Notes under the pieces: generated by a model
What the model was told of the DNA's origin: nothing
What the model saw: the letters and a program-made list of their open reading frames with translations, nothing else
The model's database searches: none
Assembly: GCA_039621445.1 (NCBI GenBank)
Contig: CP154956.1
Coordinates: 54,111,143-54,175,142, forward strand
Length of the DNA: 64,000 bases
Reading direction: 5' to 3'
From: Euglena gracilis
Lineage: Eukaryota; Euglenida; Euglenophyceae; Euglenales
Part shown: piece after piece, positions 55,019 to 64,000 of the stretch
Layout of the letters: every line of letters starts with the position of its first letter
Position numbering within the stretch: the stretch's first letter is position 1
Program-made: the position numbers and the translations under genes

Positions 55019-56610
55019 TTGCAATGGAACAAGGAGCCTGAACATTTTGAATCCGACACAGAAACGACCGCAGACATTTTCAGGACCCTGGGGTGTGACA
55101 TTGCAGTTGTCGCACATGCAACTGCAATGGTTGAAATGGAACAGGCCCAGGAACAGTACCCCAGGACACAGACTCAAGAGGAAAAAGCGTCAATACATTA
55201 CACGGGCACCGAAGACGAAGAACTGAGAGACATTTACCAGGCAGGATACACAGCCATTACAACTATCGTACCAGCTATCGGACCCTCAGAACCAACCGTT
55301 CGGCCTGGAAGCGGTAAGACAGAGCCCGAAAGAAGATTGCTTCTAGGAGAACGGCACAGTGGTAGAGCAACCAGAGGCTAATCCACACATTACAACTGGT
55401 TCGCCGACATAAACTGGTGGTGAAGCTTCGTACAGAGCATGACAGAATTACAGAAGTGATTGCAAACGTTCAGGCAGGCCACCGAGTTCGTTAAACACAG
55501 AGGTGATTCAGCAGCTGCAAAACACCACGAAACTGCAGTTCACACGCTTTGGAACGGCAGTTGAGCACACAGGTGGAACGGCAAGAACGGTTGGTGTTGC
55601 GAATTGAAGGCGGGTATGAATATCTGTCCAGAAACCTGTCCACGACTACCAAAAACCCAGAGGTGATGATGACAAATCAAAACAGGCTGTTACTAGACAC
55701 ATTTTGAGAAACTTGGTCGACAGATTAAGTACCTAAAAGGGATGGCTGGGATGCTGGACGAAAAAATTAATTGGTTGCAGGGACTGCTGCTGATTGCAGG
55801 GGTAAGCACAGAAACCCAGAGACAACACCTCTTTGGTTTACTCGGCAAGCAAAAATAGAACGAGAGGGTTTTACAGGAATTGCAGGTGCGGATGCAGGGG
55901 GTTGAACAGACAATGGCTGTTCTGGCTGAAGGCAAAAAAGAGTTAAAATCACCGGGAGGCAGAGGCAAAACGCCAGCTTGGGACTCTGGCAGGCAGATGT
56001 GACGACTCACGGAAACAGATCGATCACAGGGTTCAACAGACACAGGAACATTTTTCCAAGGCAGTGAAGAGCCTGAACACCAGCGTTGAACAACTTTTCG
56101 GAGGGGAAGCGTGATCAAAAGCTGGAACAGAGCGTGACTAAACTTTCACAGCAAGCGACCACTGTGAACAGACGCGTGGACACACTTGCCTCTAACGACG
56201 AAAACAAAAAAAGTTTTGACGGATTGAACCAGGAAATGTCTGGGCTGGGACATAAAGTGGAGGAATCAGCCCAAACCTTCAGAAGGGTGCTTAGGTAATT
56301 ACTAAAGGAAGTTTTCAAAACTGGGTCGCAGGAAGCCAGTGAACAGGCAGAGGTGGATTGACATGTCATCCACCCTTGGGCAGACATTCAGCAGAGCGGG
56401 ACGGTTGGCAACACACCTGGAAGACCTGACCACACGAGCAACACTGAAAGAAACACAAGACTCTAGAATTTGGAAGCAGCATTGTAGAACGCTGCCTGCT
56501 GAGTTCCACAGCCAGAACCAACTGTGGCAAACTAAATGGAAGGCGATTGATAAAAGTTTAAACAAATCGGCTGAAGTTAATTCAAAGTCAGAATACAGTT
56601 TTTAAAAATT
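55019..56610 (+). pseudogene. Degenerate coiled-coil Gag-like stretch
   Basis: A first open frame (55019-55381) is acidic (PEHFESDTETTADIFRTL). After many stops, heptad-like segments recur: KLEQSVTKLSQQATTVNRRV at about 56113-56290, and VEESAQTFRRVL. A proline/glutamine-rich part follows at 56640-56800. The order (acidic head, long coiled coil, proline-rich linker) parallels the Gag-like gene at 45925-49195, but no capsid domain is recognisable. Similarity is by architecture only. Confidence 0.4.
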
Positions 56611-56956
56611 TTAATTGATTTCTTTCTCAGCAGCCCTTAGCTCTACCAGCGACCTCCGTCAACGGGAGACGGGAAAAACCCAGGAAACCCCAGCCCCTGG
56701 GTCAGTGGGCCAGGGGTCCAGGCAAAAAGCAGAACCGCCGAACGGGAAAGTGCAAACCCAAGAACCCAGGCCAGCTGCTACCACAACAAGGAAATGAAGC
56801 TCAGACCCAGCCGCAGCCATCTCGGAACAGGGGCTGGCCTACGGGACCCCGCGGAGGTCTGGGGAGAGCTCTTGGACGTTGGAGATAGAGGGACCCTGCC
56901 AGAGGCTCCAACCACAGCAGGTACCCGAGCCGGTTGCCATCACGCCGGCGTCGCTT

Positions 56957-57206
56957 ACCTCCTCCTCCTCCTCCTCCTCCTCCTCCTCATCCTCCACCAC
57001 CACCACCACCACCACCACCACCTCCTCCTCCTCCTCCTCCTCCTCCTCCTCCTCCTCCTCCTCCTCCTCCTCCTCCTCCTCCTCCTCCTCCTCCTCCTCC
57101 TCCTCCTCCTCCTCCTCCTCCTCCTCCTCCTCCTCCTCCTCCTCCTCCTCCTCCTCCTCCTCCTCCTCCTCCTCCTCCTCCTCCTCCTCCTCCTCCTCCT
57201 CCACCG
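56957..57206. repeat. (CTC)n trinucleotide tract, ~250 bp
   Basis: A nearly pure CTC/TCC repeat with a short CCACCA stretch near 56995-57022. It reads as poly-L, poly-S or poly-P in the three frames, so the ORFs over it are artefacts. It separates the Gag-like stretch from a proline-rich frame (57200-57600) of unknown nature. Confidence 0.95.
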
Positions 57207-57599
57207 ACAACGACGACAACGACAACGACGACGACCCCCCCCCACCCGCGACTCCCCACCCCTTTTCCCTCCGGGACCTCTGGGGCTAGCCTCCTCGCGG
57301 AGGCTCCCCTCCCCCTAAAAACGGTTCGGGCTGCCCCCTGCAGCCCCATTGACCTTTTAGGAACCCTCATACCCTTTCTTCAGCCGCAGTGGGAAGCGAA
57401 TGTGTCCAAGCCGTACAGACAGCTAGCCCCCCCCCCCCTGCCGAACGTGGGCTGTCCCACACCAGACCGGGGATGCCACGAAACCTGGGGTGCTCACCCC
57501 ACAACGAGCATGAGGTTTCCCCCTCCAGCGGACCAGGTTGCCCACCGCCGGGCCTCGGTTTCACCCAACAGGCAATCTAAGGTCGGGGCAGAGACTTTT

Positions 57600-58900
57600 T
57601 TTTGAAAAAAAACCTGGCTGGGGCTTGGTGCTACGCCAATTGGGGGGGGGGGACCGTCGAATGACCCCAAGAAGACCCCTCCCAGTTAAAAAAAAACCCC
57701 GAATCAGAAAAAGAAAAGTATACAGGAGACATGGGTTGGCCACACCTTGGCTGGCCCGAATCGTAGAGGTCTTAAATGAAAACCCGCCCTCCGCTTAATT
57801 TGTGCACACTTTTAACTCCACAAACACTTGACGGTGGGGGTACGTGTGCACTTCCCATCACTCCACGCAAGTAAGGGAGGACCTAACCAAGTAGGCAACA
57901 CGAAAACAGGTAACCTTACGGCTGGCTCCCTTACTGGGTGGAGTCAGCGGCGACTTGCCCTGCTTGACTCCCCCCATAATCGACTTGCCAGCACCTACAC
58001 ACGTCACAGAGGTGACACAAGATTTCTCAACATCCCCCCCGCAAATAGCTCTTGCGTTCGTTTTCATGGTTCAGGAGTTTCCCGGGTCCCAGTCAAGTGA
58101 CTGCGTCCAGTTTGCGAGGCACGACGTATCACGCCTCGGTCCCTTGCACGTCAAGTGTCGCACAGTGTGAATGGACCAGCAAGCGGGGAAAAGAACCTGG
58201 GAATACTTGGGTGCTGTCTTTGTCAGTCGATGGCAAAGGTGATGGGGGTGGGGGGGACTGAGGGGCGTATACCAAGCCCCCAGGACTGCGTCGGGCGGCC
58301 CCGCGCCTGGCGCAGTCTTGTCGGTGTACGCTTGCTGGCCGGGAACTTCACGGACTGGTGTCGCTTGCCTGCCGAGAACATGTAACACCGGAAAAAAGTC
58401 CCCCGTGTGTGACCTACGTACGTTGTGCCCCGTGGGCGATGTCCGGTCACACGGGGAGGGAGGTTTTTTGCTGTTTGACCACCCGGCATGCGTTCCAGGT
58501 GGGAGGATCATGATGAGCTCGTGGAGGCTCTCGAGCAGGGCTGGGGGCCACCAGGGGGGATTGCTTTCCCTTAGGGCCATGGTGGTCCATTTTTGGGCCC
58601 CCGGGCCGGGGATGGCGGCCCGCTTCAGGGAAGTCGTGTCGGGTTTTCAGCGCGTGATTGATGTTCAAATTGCGCTCGGTTTTGACAGAGCTTGCTTGCT
58701 GGAGAGTTGGGGGGTTGGGTGGTGAGAGGAAAAAAGTCTTGCTGAGCAGCACTGTGATGCTGAGGCGCGGGTGGGCGGGGTGGTGGGGGGTGAGGCGGCC
58801 CTTGGGGGGGTAGGGTGGGGAAAAAATTGTTACAGTAAGACTAATTTCCGGGGGTAGGGGGCCAGTGGCTGTGCAAGGTTTCCCGAGGAGGCCCCGCGAG
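57600..58900. other. No gene recognised
   Basis: Several mid-length frames overlap on both strands (57820-58725). None has a recognisable motif, and the GC-rich composition makes them uninformative. Confidence 0.45.
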
Positions 58901-58917
58901 TGCCCACCCCTCCCCAC

Positions 58918-59300
58918 TCGGGGACCTGGGCGGCCCCACTTTGGGGTCCTGGGCGGCCACCCTGGGCCGTTCTTGGTTCCCCCCCCCCTGGTGTCGTGGG
59001 CGGCCCCCCTGGGCAGCTTTTCGGCGCCCCCACCCCCCTGGGTTGTGGGCGGCCCTCCCTCCACGGGGTGGTCTTGGGCGGCCCCCCCTGGGCCGCTGTT
59101 CGGCGCCCCGTCCCCCAAGGGGTCCTGGGCGGCCCCCCTGGTCGCTCTTGGGTGCCCACCCCCGGTCGTGGGCAGCCCCCCCGGGGTGGTCTTGGGCCGT
59201 CCCACTGGGCCATTGTTTTGGCCCCCCCCCCCCCCTGGGGTCCTGGGCGGCCCCCCCTGGGCCGCTCTTCGGCGCTTCCACCCCCCCCCCTGGGTCTGTT
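58918..59300. repeat. GC-rich minisatellite, GGGCGGCCCCCCTGGG unit
   Basis: About seven imperfect copies of a roughly 45-65 bp unit with GGGCGGCCCCCCTGGGCCGC, TCTTCGGCGCC and CCCCTGGGGTCGT-like parts. All long frames on both strands here are products of the repeat. Confidence 0.85.
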
Positions 59301-59879
59301 GGGTCCCTCTCCCTTGGGTCCCCCGTCGACACACACTTAAGGGCCCAGGGACACTGAGTTCAGTGGTTCAGTTTCAGTTCAGTGGTTTTGTTTTTGGTCG
59401 CGACCTGGGGAATTTTTAGTGACCAATCCAAGTTTTCAGTTGATGAATAACGAGGGGAGAACATGCACAAGAGGTGCTGTTGCCCCACCATCTCTTGTAT
59501 AAACCACAAGAAACGAAATCGGCCGGAAAATATGGGTGGTTGCGTTTTCTGAGAGCCCCATTCCGGAAAATCTCAGAGTCATCACTGGGCAGCTGAGGGT
59601 GCTATTCAGCTGCATAATCACCAGAATTTCGGTTCATGAAAAATTTGGTTGCGTTGTCAAGCCTGTTGGGATAAGCAGTCCACCAGAATATTTCTGGAAA
59701 TAATCCCAAAGTGGTGGCAAACTCATTTTTCCCTTGTCCTGTGTGGCGTGTTGGCGAAGTGGTGAGCTATAATCTCAATCTCATTTGGAGTGGTTTGCTT
59801 TGGTTTTGGTCGGCTGCACAGTTTGCAAACAGCAGGCTTTTGTGTTTGCCCTTTTTGTTTCATTTTTTCCCTCGTGCAG

Positions 59880-59997
59880 CTTTTCAACTCAACAACAAGG
59901 AGCAAGTTCCTGAATTTCACCGTGGTGAATTATCTGAAGATTTTATGAGCATTTGGACAACAACGAGCAGGATTTCATCCCCACGGAGGGAACGTGA
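59880..59997 (+). CDS. Possible exon, unidentified
   Basis: After a pyrimidine-rich acceptor (TTTCCCTCGTGCAG) it encodes FQLNNKEQVPEFHRGELSED then FMSIWTTTSRISSPRRERE, ending at a GT (GAA|GTGGTA) in phase 0. The composition looks coding, but I found no in-phase continuation: candidates at 60079 and 60496 do not match the phase. It may be a relic. Confidence 0.25.
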
Positions 59998-59999
59998 AG

Positions 60000-62450
60000 T
60001 GGTATTGTTACTCAGCTGGAAATTAATACTGAGCCTCGGTGTGGCGAATCCTGGGCTGATAATTGGTTTTGTTTCAGGGCCGAAGCCCACGAGTCATTCT
60101 CCCGCTCTGAGACAGTCTCAAATCTACCCAAGAGGTGTGACCCCGCCGTACGGGGGGGAGGGGAGCTGCTTGCCTGGGTGCAAGAATCAGCTTACGTTTC
60201 CTGCAGTGAAGAATTTTGGAGGAATACAAATGTAAATGGGTTATCCCATCATTTGTGGGGGGGGTCCTTTTTTTGCTGAGTGCACCGAAGTAATTGTTGT
60301 GACAACTGGATTGCTTTCTTTGGAGTACCGAGCTTAAGGAATATCGTTCAAATTTTTCTGACTTTTGGGTCCTGGCATTTTTCGGCTCGGGACACGATTT
60401 CCAAGTTGCTGGGCCTGCCACCCCGTGTGCTTTGGGGGGCGGGGGGCTTGTCCTGTGACTAATCCGGCTTTGGTGGAGCTGAAATTTGCTTTGCAGTCAG
60501 TTTGGAAATGAGAAGCCCCGTCCTTTGACATATGATGGAGTTGAGTGGTGGTGTTTGACTTCATTCGGAATGGAATTGACGGCTTGGGTTTGTCATTTTT
60601 TGGGGGGTTTGGAGGCTGCAGTCAGGTTATGCCCCTTTCCTCTTGTTTGGGGGAGGGGAAGCGAAGAATCCCCTTGGCTGAGAAACTTGGATTAATTTTT
60701 TTGGGATTTTTGAGTGTACCAAGTCGTTTGAAACCCATTGCCCCGTGTGAATGGGGGGGGGAGGGCAGTGAGAATGTTCCTGGAGAGTCGCATTCTTCGG
60801 GATTTTTGAATCTTCTGGGGAACCACCGACCCTCACGGTTGTGTTGCCGGGGGGCGGGGGCGGATCGGTTGGTTATCATAGATATTATTGTTTCGTTTGG
60901 CACAGCTTGTGCAGACCACACACCTGTTGTGGGATATTGTGTGGCTGACGTTCAATTTGGTGGCTGGACTTCCTGGTTGTATTTTTTGAGGGCTTTTGCA
61001 GGCCCTGTTTTGATCGAGGATTCATCTGTGTTGGAAAAACCTGGAAATTTTTTTTCGGAAGAAGAAAACCGAGCTGGGATTTTGCAGACTCGGTTTTTCG
61101 ATTCAGTTTGGAATATGAAAACTGCAATTTCATGGAATGTTCGAACTCGGGGGGGGGGGCGGGCTCCTCCGTCCACAGGCCCTGGTTGTGGACAATCAAA
61201 AAAACAGCCACCTGGGCAATCAAGCCCCGTGAGATAGTGGCTGAGGGCCAATGTGAAGCCCTGTGCTCTTTGCATTCAACAAGAAAAATGGACCTAGTCA
61301 TTTTCGGTTGGAATGCACGACGAGAAAGTGAGCGTGACAGACAAAACACACAACCGATCATGCACACCCATTTGTGCACTATCCCGCTGTACACCGTCTC
61401 ACCTGGTCCCAGCCCTCTCACATCACCGTTTTGCTCTTCTAACCTCTGTGTCCATGTTTTCTCTACGCTGGAAAGGAACGCTTCGCTCTTTCTTTTTTTA
61501 ACAAATCAAAGAATTATGCCGGGCACTGTGAGCGAAGTCCCTTAATTGAAAAGCATTTCACTTATTCACAAAAAAAAACGAATGTTCAGTTGTTGTTGTT
61601 TGGATTCTTTCCATCCTCACCAGGGGCAATATTCTTGAACGCTGCCAAAGGGACACTTTAAGAGTGGCAGTGTGAGGGACAGGCCTGGGGGAAGTGTGCC
61701 CGAAGTTTTTTTTGGTTTTCCATTCTTTTATGGGTTCCATGTTACTTTGCACACACAAATTCGAACTCAACAGGACACAAGAATTCCCCCACATTTCTTG
61801 TGGGACGTTTCTTTCTCCCTTCCACCACCGGTGTGGGGGGGGCAGGCCCGTTATCACCCGATTTATCAGGTGCCCCTAAAAGCAAAATTCAGTTGCCGAA
61901 GGGGTTCACCACAGCCCTTCAAAATAGAATAAAAAAATGCACCCAGAGGCCAAAACGGCCCAACCTTAAAAATAATGAAGTTTCAGACATTCAAGGGAGG
62001 GGGCAGAAATTGGTCCGACTAACGTCGCAAGGGAGGGGGTTTCGCCTGTCGGCCTGCCGACAGCCGGTTTCTCAACGTTTCCCCTCGCGGTATTACTCAC
62101 CCTGTGGGTAGGAAGCTCCAGAAGTATATTGGAAGGTGAGCTAAATGTTGCAACTCTGGAAATACAAAAGAAAAGAATGAAGGAGCAAGGCATTCCATTC
62201 CTAAATGATTCTGTGTATATTACTCTCGCCCACTGCAAGCACATGTGTGTCCAATCAAGGTGTGCAGCCTTGTGTTTGCCTTCTGAATCAAATCCACACT
62301 ACAAAAGGGCCTATTGCTGGTTTTCCTTGGATTCAGGGCATAAAACGCCTTTTCAGTTACAAAGTTTTGTATCTTACGCCGGTATGCCAACCCAGCCACC
62401 GGCAGGAGGCGAAAAGCCGGCCCTCCGGCCCTGAGCCCTCCAGAGGCTCT
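60000..62450. other. No gene recognised
   Basis: Competing long frames occur on both strands (plus 60545-61237, minus 60885-61421) with no motif or splice support. The frames contain poly-G interruptions. Nothing else was recognised. Confidence 0.4.
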
Positions 62451-62839
62451 TTTTATTGAAAAACTCTGGGGATGGGTGGTGACCGCAGGTTGGTGACAGT
62501 AAAGAAAGAGGCCCACTCGGTCGTGCCAGGCATTTCATTTAATTTTTCCGTTTCCGGTACCCTTTTACCACTCCTTTTTCTTAAACCCCCGCCGACATTG
62601 AGTCTTTCCAAGGCTGAAGATCTGTACAAACAGAGCATTCGTGAGCAAAAAATAAGTTGTGTAGGCAATGTACACATATCTGTGGGAAAGGGGGTCTTTT
62701 TCCAGCCGCAGGCGGTTTGGGAGTGGATGCAAAAATGCACCAAATACTTCCTGATTTTGGTTCCAGAGCCTCTTGTAAGGTGCAAACATGGTGTGGAATC
62801 TCAATCCACCAAATCCAGGAACTAAAAGCACAGCACTGT

Positions 62840-63366
62840 ATGAATTATGGCTCTGGGCTTAGAAAAATGAAATAATTGTACCAAAGCGTCAGCCACTTGA
62901 TCAGTTGTGGCTTCAGGGGAGGTACTCCCATTATTTTTTTCAAAATCATCCATAACAGCGTGAAGGCACTTTGATGCCGTTTTAGAATGGGTTTTTTTCC
63001 GGCATATGTTCAATGGTCCGATTATGCATTTGTTTCCCCTCCAGGAATTGCCTGAGCAAACCATGCAAAGAAGGGGCCATCTGGGGGGTGGCATTTTTTC
63101 CCCCGTGCAATGTTTGAACATGCCCATGTAGGGGGTTATTTTGAGACAGGGGTCCCTTGCACTTTCATCTTATTAACTAGGGCAACAAGGTGGCTGAATC
63201 CCAATAAAGGGTGACCATCAAAACTTTTAAATTGGTGTGGGGAACTGCTTTCAGCCTGGGGAGAAATTTTTGAATTAAAGACGAAGGGGGGTTGGCATAA
63301 AGTCCCCCCATGTTGTCCAGTGGACATTGCAATGCATTCACTGCTGTGGCCTCCCAATGGGGCCAC
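62840..63366 (-). pseudogene. DIRS-like retroelement 3: end of RNase H to recombinase start
   Basis: Minus-strand frames carry HQFKSFDGHPLLGFSHLVAL and VNKMKVQGTPVSK, which align with the element 2 segment before its recombinase (KVLMVVPFWDSAPWW and IKLKAPHDPM). A later frame carries MPPPRWPLLCMVCSGNSWRG and DQVADALVQLFHFSKPRAI, parallel to the same stretch of element 2 and to its IADVVVQLF helix. Further left (62453-62831) minus-strand frames might be decayed recombinase but are not recognisable. It is a truncated, frameshifted copy. Confidence 0.6.
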
Positions 63367-63644
63367 CTGGCAACAAATTTGGGCAGTTTATTGTTGCCTT
63401 GGGAGGCAAATAAATATGTTTCCAGCTGAAAGAAATTCAGGAAATACTGCTGTAGCTATTGAAACCTCTGAGGGTCTAGGCAGTGAGAGCCGGACCCCAC
63501 GGCGTCCCGAAGGCGGAGGCGGACGCGGCGAGTCCAGGGCGATTGAAACTCCTACACCGTTCCATAGTCTCAAGCCGATGTGAAGGAGGACGCTCCAAGG
63601 CGGAAGAGCCCGTGGAAGACGACAACACGTAAACTTCCGGCTAT

Positions 63645-63770
63645 AGTAAACCCGAGCTGCAGGGGTCAGCAGCCTGTTGACGCAGTACTTGTGAGAGGCA
63701 CTTACCGTCTACGGCTGTGTATTGCATACCCCGAGCTGTAGGGGCCACGGCCACGGTGACACAGTAGGCT
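63645..63770. repeat. Short direct repeat CCCGAGCTGYAGGGG
   Basis: Two copies of CCCGAGCTGCAGGGGTCA or a near variant, about 80 bp apart, each followed by GACGCAGTA or GACACAGTA. Confidence 0.5.
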
Positions 63771-63867
63771 AGTTTGGTAGGGCTCTTGGGAGGGATTGTG
63801 TGCGGCGTACGGGAGAGCCTACGGCACACCGCAGTGGTAGGTGCGGAACACCAGGACAAGTCTGAGC

Positions 63868-63944
63868 CGGGGAGATTATTGGTTATGGCGTTGGCCTCAC
63901 ACGCGGGAGGTCGCGGGTTCGAGACCCATGTCCCGCATGTGTGA
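63868..63944 (+). tRNA. tRNA-Val(CAC)-like sequence (pseudogene or SINE head)
   Basis: TTGGTTATGGCGTTGGCCTC then ACACGCGGGAGGTCGCGGGT then TCGAGACCC follows the eukaryotic tRNA-Val pattern. The CAC anticodon lies in CCTCACACGCG and there is a perfect B box (GGTTCGAGACC). The T-stem has mismatches, and the 5' acceptor strand (GCCGGGG) does not pair well with GTCCCGC at the 3' side. It is therefore more likely a tRNA relic or the head of a tRNA-derived SINE than a working tRNA. Confidence 0.45.
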
Positions 63945-64000
63945 CGTGTTCGATCCCGTACGGGGAGGGCACGCCGCGGGGAACGATCGGCGTACCTTCG

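Noticed and set aside
56794-57605. Poly-L, poly-S, poly-P, poly-E, poly-R and poly-G ORFs
   Set aside because: All derive from the (CTC)n tract read in six frames.
58447-59419. Several 140-295 codon GC-rich ORFs on both strands
   Set aside because: They are translations of the minisatellite; each repeats the same residues every ~20 positions.
60545-61421. 230-codon plus-strand and 178-codon minus-strand ORFs
   Set aside because: They overlap in opposite directions, lack motifs and splice support, and cross poly-G runs.

Overview
The window is eukaryotic nuclear DNA from a large, repeat-filled genome, most likely a protist or alga; I cannot name the species. The evidence is spliced genes with GT-AG introns up to 6.7 kb, (CA)n and (CTC)n microsatellites, dozens of poly-C/poly-G tracts, DIRS-type retroelements and many short inverted-repeat elements. 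There is no operon-like packing, rRNA or CRISPR array. Most long open frames here are poly-C or microsatellite artefacts, so genes were called from domain motifs and exon phase rather than ORF length.

Host-like genes are on the plus strand. A glutathione S-transferase has two recognisable exons (14546-14935 and 21640-21879) around a 6.7-kb intron full of repeats. About 3 kb downstream a gene for a coiled-coil plus PDZ-domain scaffold starts near 24887 and runs to about 39728 in at least nine exons. Several of its junctions match in phase exactly; one junction inside the PDZ domain lacks a GT donor. Smaller candidates are an acidic unidentified exon (4960-5516) and a minus-strand Q/G/Y-rich exon (2556-2690).

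Mobile DNA dominates. Two related inverted-repeat elements (5762-8801 and 10687-12049) lie in opposite orientation. Each has about 50-bp termini, arrays of a roughly 31-bp repeat, and a copy of the same recombinase-like ORF. They flank a 1.9-kb centre built from long palindromes and 32-bp repeats. A family of short hAT-type elements (5'-CAGGGTTYGATATAAGG) is scattered through the window, three of them with 8-bp target duplications, and a hAT transposase C-terminal remnant lies at about 23980-24309. Other families are a variable-copy 165-bp tandem repeat, an element with about 340-bp inverted termini (31807-33958), and a pair of 480-bp dispersed repeats.

From about 43 kb to the end the window is mainly retroelement graveyard. 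It holds three minus-strand DIRS-like elements (reverse transcriptase, RNase H and tyrosine recombinase pieces, with damaged catalytic motifs) and a plus-strand coiled-coil/capsid Gag-like gene broken by frameshifts. It also holds a more decayed Gag-like stretch, a 250-bp (CTC)n tract and a GC-rich minisatellite. A tRNA-Val(CAC)-like sequence closes the window.
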